Shown here piece by piece: positions 59,910 to 64,000 of a stretch of 64,000 bases of DNA. Under the pieces are notes generated by a model. The model ran no database searches. It was not told the origin of the DNA and saw nothing but the letters and a program-made list of their open reading frames with translations. This DNA comes from Macquaria australasica (taxonomy: Eukaryota > Chordata > Actinopteri > Centrarchiformes > Percichthyidae), in NCBI GenBank assembly GCA_005408345.1, contig SEMN01000089.1:1422001-1486000 (forward strand), read 5' to 3'. Each line of letters opens with the position of its first letter. Within the stretch, counting starts at the first letter, position 1. The position numbers and the translations under genes are program-made.

Positions 59910-62900
59910 GATGCAAACAAAGTGAACTGTACCGTTTTCCCTCACCCCTCTGTGAAATGCCTGCCTCTTGGCCCAAAAATGTTTAGATGACCTCTGTTTA
60001 GATGAGTTTATGCTTGTACAGTTGCTTTCCAATTTCCATCGACCTCCCTGTTACATTCCAGTCAAATCCACGGAGGATTCAGTTTTATGTACCACTTAGA
60101 ATACACTAACAATAGCGGCATTATAAGACTATCAGAGAAAAGTCATGGATGCAGTGATTACAGTATTCTTTCCTGGTGTCTCTTTTAGGAGGTTAGCATC
60201 ACATTGTGTTGAGGGTGTCATGTTTGTGTGTGTGGTTACAAAAGCAGTAGCTATGCCTGAATCATTGCAACAAACAAATATCTTGTCACGCACAGAAAAT
60301 AGATTCCAGACCTGAGCGTGCACTGGATTTAAGTTGTCATCCTCTTGAACTGTAGCAGTTGTAGGGATTCAGCTACACTGCACACACACACTGAAGGCGA
60401 AAACAGGCTCACCCTTACATTATTTAAATGTTGCAGCTGTTTCAAGTGTTTGTGTTCAGTTCAAGCCACAAACTAGCAGTACACCAAAACTAGGGCTGAA
60501 ATGGCTTGTTTTGCCATTAAATATGCACTGTAGCCTACTTTTCCGCCCCTCAGAAACTTTAACTACACTCTCACCCATAATCATGAAAGTTACCCCAGCT
60601 CATGTCTGTTAGAAAGTAGCTGCACTATCCAGGCGGTACGCAAGCGTGCGGTGAAACCTCAAAGAAGGGAAACGAGAAGGAGGTTGGAAAGCAGCCTGCA
60701 CTTGTCACAGTGCCTGTTCAGAACATCACAAGCCAAGAGCTGCAAGGGTCACCACGACATCGCCATGTCCCTGGTGACTCCACAACCGAGCTGGCTGCCA
60801 AAAAGACTTATGGATGTGGGAGAACACCTGTGTGGAAGAGGGTGAAATGGTGAGAGGAAAGACGGATCAGATGGAGGGAGAGGGCAGGAAGGAGAGGTTT
60901 ATGAGAACCAATAAAATGTTCTTCAGTGCAGCTGATGTCATGTGAAATATGACAGCTTGGAAACGCTGAGGTCATTCCTGGTTTTCTTTGCGTCTGCTGC
61001 CAAAGTCTGGAAGTAACACTTTTTCACAACACTTGGCTTCAAGCCCACTGCTCTGCATTTACTGTACAGACAGGCTGCTCCATTTGTTCTTCCTACATCA
61101 GGGTTCATGTAGGACACTGAAGGAATCTAGAGTTTCAGTCAGTAACTGCAGTGCAACGCAACGCAAGAGAGACTACAAGTGAAAACAGCCGTGGTAGAAG
61201 TGGATTGACACATTTTTGCAAGAGAATCCCTTGACAGTCCCTCAAACCTGCAGGCGTAATCCCACAAAATAGCGTTGTATGTGTGTTTGTGTGTGTGAGG
61301 CTTCCTCTTGCCAAATCTCATTGACTAATACCCGGGCAGCTCTGCAAGTGAGCCCGAGCCTCTATTGAGTCTCTGGGTTAAGTTAGTGGCTGAGTAGCTT
61401 GCTAATCTCTCTCTGCTCCACTGATCTTCACTCTCTAGTGATTTCTGATTATTTCAGCCCACGTGCCACACGGGCAACTCCACTCAGTGACAGCATCGGG
61501 ATCTGGCCCCTGACTTTGGCACCATGACCGGCTTTGAGGCTAGGGCGTATTTGTGTGGTCAGTCAGCTTGACCCCTCGCTGCTGTTGGTGATCCCTGTCG
61601 GGAAATTATCGGAACGAAACAGTGCAAATGAGAAGTGAGATTTCTGTCTTTAAGCTGATCAGCTGTGAGCAAGCTGTGCTAATGATGAGGTCTGAGAGCT
61701 GAACACAAACTGATTTCTTTTTTGCAGTTAAGTGAAACCAGTGTTCAAATGCTCTGACACAAAGGACTATTTGGATCCAACACGAGTGGAACAGGTCCAA
61801 ATGTAGACTAACACCAGAGGCATTTGATCACGTAACTCTGTATGTGTGTGTTACATTACCCATAAACCGCACTAGCCAGCCAGTGGGACCTCCATCAGAT
61901 CCCACCGGCCATCGTGGGAACATTCCTGACGCAGCATTATTCCATAATTCCCACCATGTGTGGTTTTTCCAGAGCCGAGTGCTCGCTGCACGGACCGTGG
62001 AGAATCCCACTGAGGAGAGAAGATCAGCTCCTTGTAATCGCAGCCAGACTTCACCGTGTGTAAGCGGGAATAGCAAAGTCCGTGAATGATAGTGGAAGGT
62101 CAGTTCAATAACACCTTCACCACGGGGTAAAGCCCATAAAGAGGGCAGGTTGTTTGTTTAGCCTAGGTACAGAGACGTGCTTGTCATGTGACCAAGAGGC
62201 ACTTTGGTGTGTGTAGACGTTGAGCACACTCAATTAAATAAAGTACCCACACGGGTTGCGTTAATATTAGTCATGGATGAATCACCTAAACTGAAAAATC
62301 AAAGACAGCCATGCCAGTGCCCTATATTGAAATTAAAAGGCTGACATGGATGTGAAATGATTATACAGGACTTGTTGATTAACATATCTTTTGATTGACC
62401 TAAAAGCGAGGGCCTTTCAGACTTTGATATTTGACATTGACCACTTTTGAAGTGATTTTGTATTGAACTGAAGAGGTCAGGCGGTCCACTGTGCCACAAT
62501 GGAAGCAGTTGCTTCTATGAGTTGCACTTGCCTTTCACTGATCAATACTAATGCACCTTCCCAGTGAGGATCGGGTTTGTAGCGAACCATCAATCAGTTG
62601 ACTGATGGTTTACCTAAATGCCCTTACGAGAACGCTCAGGGTCACTGCTAAGGCCTTATCTTGTTCTGTGACCACATTAAGATGCTGTTGGGCATTTCTT
62701 ATCAATAAATCCCCCCCGGTCCAGCCATTGTTATACAGATCATTGGTGAATTAGGGAGTATATCAATTTCCTGTTGTGAATTAGAGGTCACTACCAGATT
62801 ATAGCACTGAATGGTCTTTTCCTCTCTGTGTTTCACAAAACTCAATGTGGTAATTTATCTCATTTGCAGATGCTATCTTGTCGTGCAACACAAGAATGAG

Positions 62901-64000
62901 TGGAATGCATCTTTAATCATTAATCTGTAGTCTCTGTTGGGTCACTATGACATGGTATTTCTGCTGTTTTGTGCGGGCATAGTTAAGAGCAGACTTCCCT
63001 CTCTGTTTATAAGATGGCTGTTATTATAATCTTAAAGTGCAAGTAGTTTGTAATGTTTGCCAGCATGTTATGTGCTCTTTGAATGGGGCTGACACAAGTG
63101 CCTAAGGGGCATTATGTACACTGTTAATGTGGTGTGTCATCCTGACCAACAAAGACGCTGTATAGAAGCTTGAGCCCTTCTTTAAAGTCAGTTTAGGTCA
63201 AGTCTGTTATGTGGTCATGTAAAACCCATATTACAGTATGTGTCTTTACACAGATCACTAGTCTATCACGCTAAATTCTCATCACAGGAAGAACTTCTCA
63301 CAGTATGATTAGTAGAAGTCACATATTGCATACAATACCAACATTGACTGCACTCATGTATCGTGCGTTTAGCTCTGCCTGATCCACTCATTTGCCGTGC
63401 TTCCCCTTCAACAATCCTGCCTTTCTTTTCCTGCTGTGACATCATCATCACCCCCTGCTCGCTCAGTGCTCTGCCCTCCTTCCCACTTCCTGCTCCAACA
63501 GGAAATGAGCTGCCCCAAAGGATTGCTGTTAATGGGGGGAGTGTGGGTGGACAAGGACACACCTGTGTCCACTACATAGGACCCTGTGTTTCCCCTTGGT
63601 CTGTTGTTGAAGTGGGGCACCAATCTAGGCCACATAAGAAGTCCGTTGAAACTAAATGTTGTAAAGGCAGCGACACACAGGGCACCTTTTTGGGCAACTC
63701 AGCGTTCAGATATTGTTTCCAGAGCATGTTGCTCCATGTATCTTAATGCACAGCCTCCAAAATCACAGATCTGCTGTGTATCTACCTGAGCATTTACACT
63801 TCTCATACCCAGGCAAGGTGTGTGCCAGAACTGTAAAGGTGCTCTATAATGCCAGTATTGGCTAGCAGCATTGGTGTGTTTTGTTAACCCTTCTCTGTTA
63901 GACTCACCTCTGTGTACGTGTATTGTTTCAGATACATGAACAAATACACCAAGTGGTTTGATGCTATGACAACATTTGGACTGTGCATACTTTTGCCAGT

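Larger units (their letters stand above)
54562..64000. other. Intron or intergenic DNA, no coding exon found
   Basis: I looked for splice-bounded open frames matching known proteins and found none. There are simple repeats: (ATCC)n at about 57,020-57,042 and (GA)n/(CA)n at 59,862-59,909. The rest is unique sequence. If the block at 54.1-54.56 kb is a 5' exon, this is its first intron. Confidence 0.5.

Noticed and set aside
62587..62612. Short imperfect palindrome around ATCAGTTGACTGAT
   Set aside because: Arms of 6-9 bases are expected by chance in a window of this size.
63932..64000. Possible exon start after TGTTTCAG at the right end
   Set aside because: The following 69 bases are open in one frame but match no protein I recognise, and the window ends before a donor can be seen.

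Overview
The window is nuclear DNA of a ray-finned fish, probably a spiny-rayed (percomorph-type) teleost. The evidence is intron-containing genes with compact introns and GT-AG splice sites, long (TG)n/(CA)n tracts, teleost-type interspersed repeats, and proteins that read like fish orthologues of human chromosome 2q genes. There is no bacterial, plasmid or viral gene content. I rebuilt exon structures by hand from reading frame, splice sites and remembered family sequences; all seven gene models close in frame from start to stop.

Layout. 1-13.5 kb: no confident protein gene. It holds dinucleotide tracts, a broken minus-strand ORF with a repeated peptide (7.68-8.30 kb), a decayed histone H2A.Z retrocopy (9.26-9.50 kb) and a nested pair of transposable-element relics (12.8-13.5 kb). 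13.55-22.6 kb: abcb6 (+). 23.3-27.4 kb: cnppd1 (+). 27.9-30.7 kb: prkag3 (+). 32.0-39.6 kb: retreg2/fam134a (+). 39.6-42.4 kb: mdh1b (-), tail to tail with retreg2. 42.8-48.2 kb: fastkd2 (+), head to head with mdh1b across about 440 bp. 48.8-52.05 kb: cd28 (-), tail to tail with fastkd2. 52.1-64 kb: no coding exon found. A GC-richer block at about 54.1-54.56 kb ends in a good splice donor and may be a 5' untranslated exon of a gene running right (raph1 is the candidate, from human synteny only), with the rest being intron or intergenic DNA.

The genes do not form a pathway. They cover porphyrin/ABC transport (abcb6), a cyclin-fold protein (cnppd1), energy sensing by AMPK gamma (prkag3), ER-phagy (retreg2), a probable pseudo-malate dehydrogenase (mdh1b), mitochondrial RNA handling (fastkd2) and T-cell costimulation (cd28). 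In human, abcb6/cnppd1/prkag3/retreg2 lie at 2q35 and mdh1b/fastkd2/cd28 at 2q33, so the window joins two parts of human 2q.

I found no clearly new biological system. The best leads are the repeat-peptide ORF, a perfect 23-bp inverted repeat with paired AP-1 cores in cd28 intron 1, loss of all three catalytic positions in mdh1b, and a cd28 tail whose YxxM motif has become YMNT.
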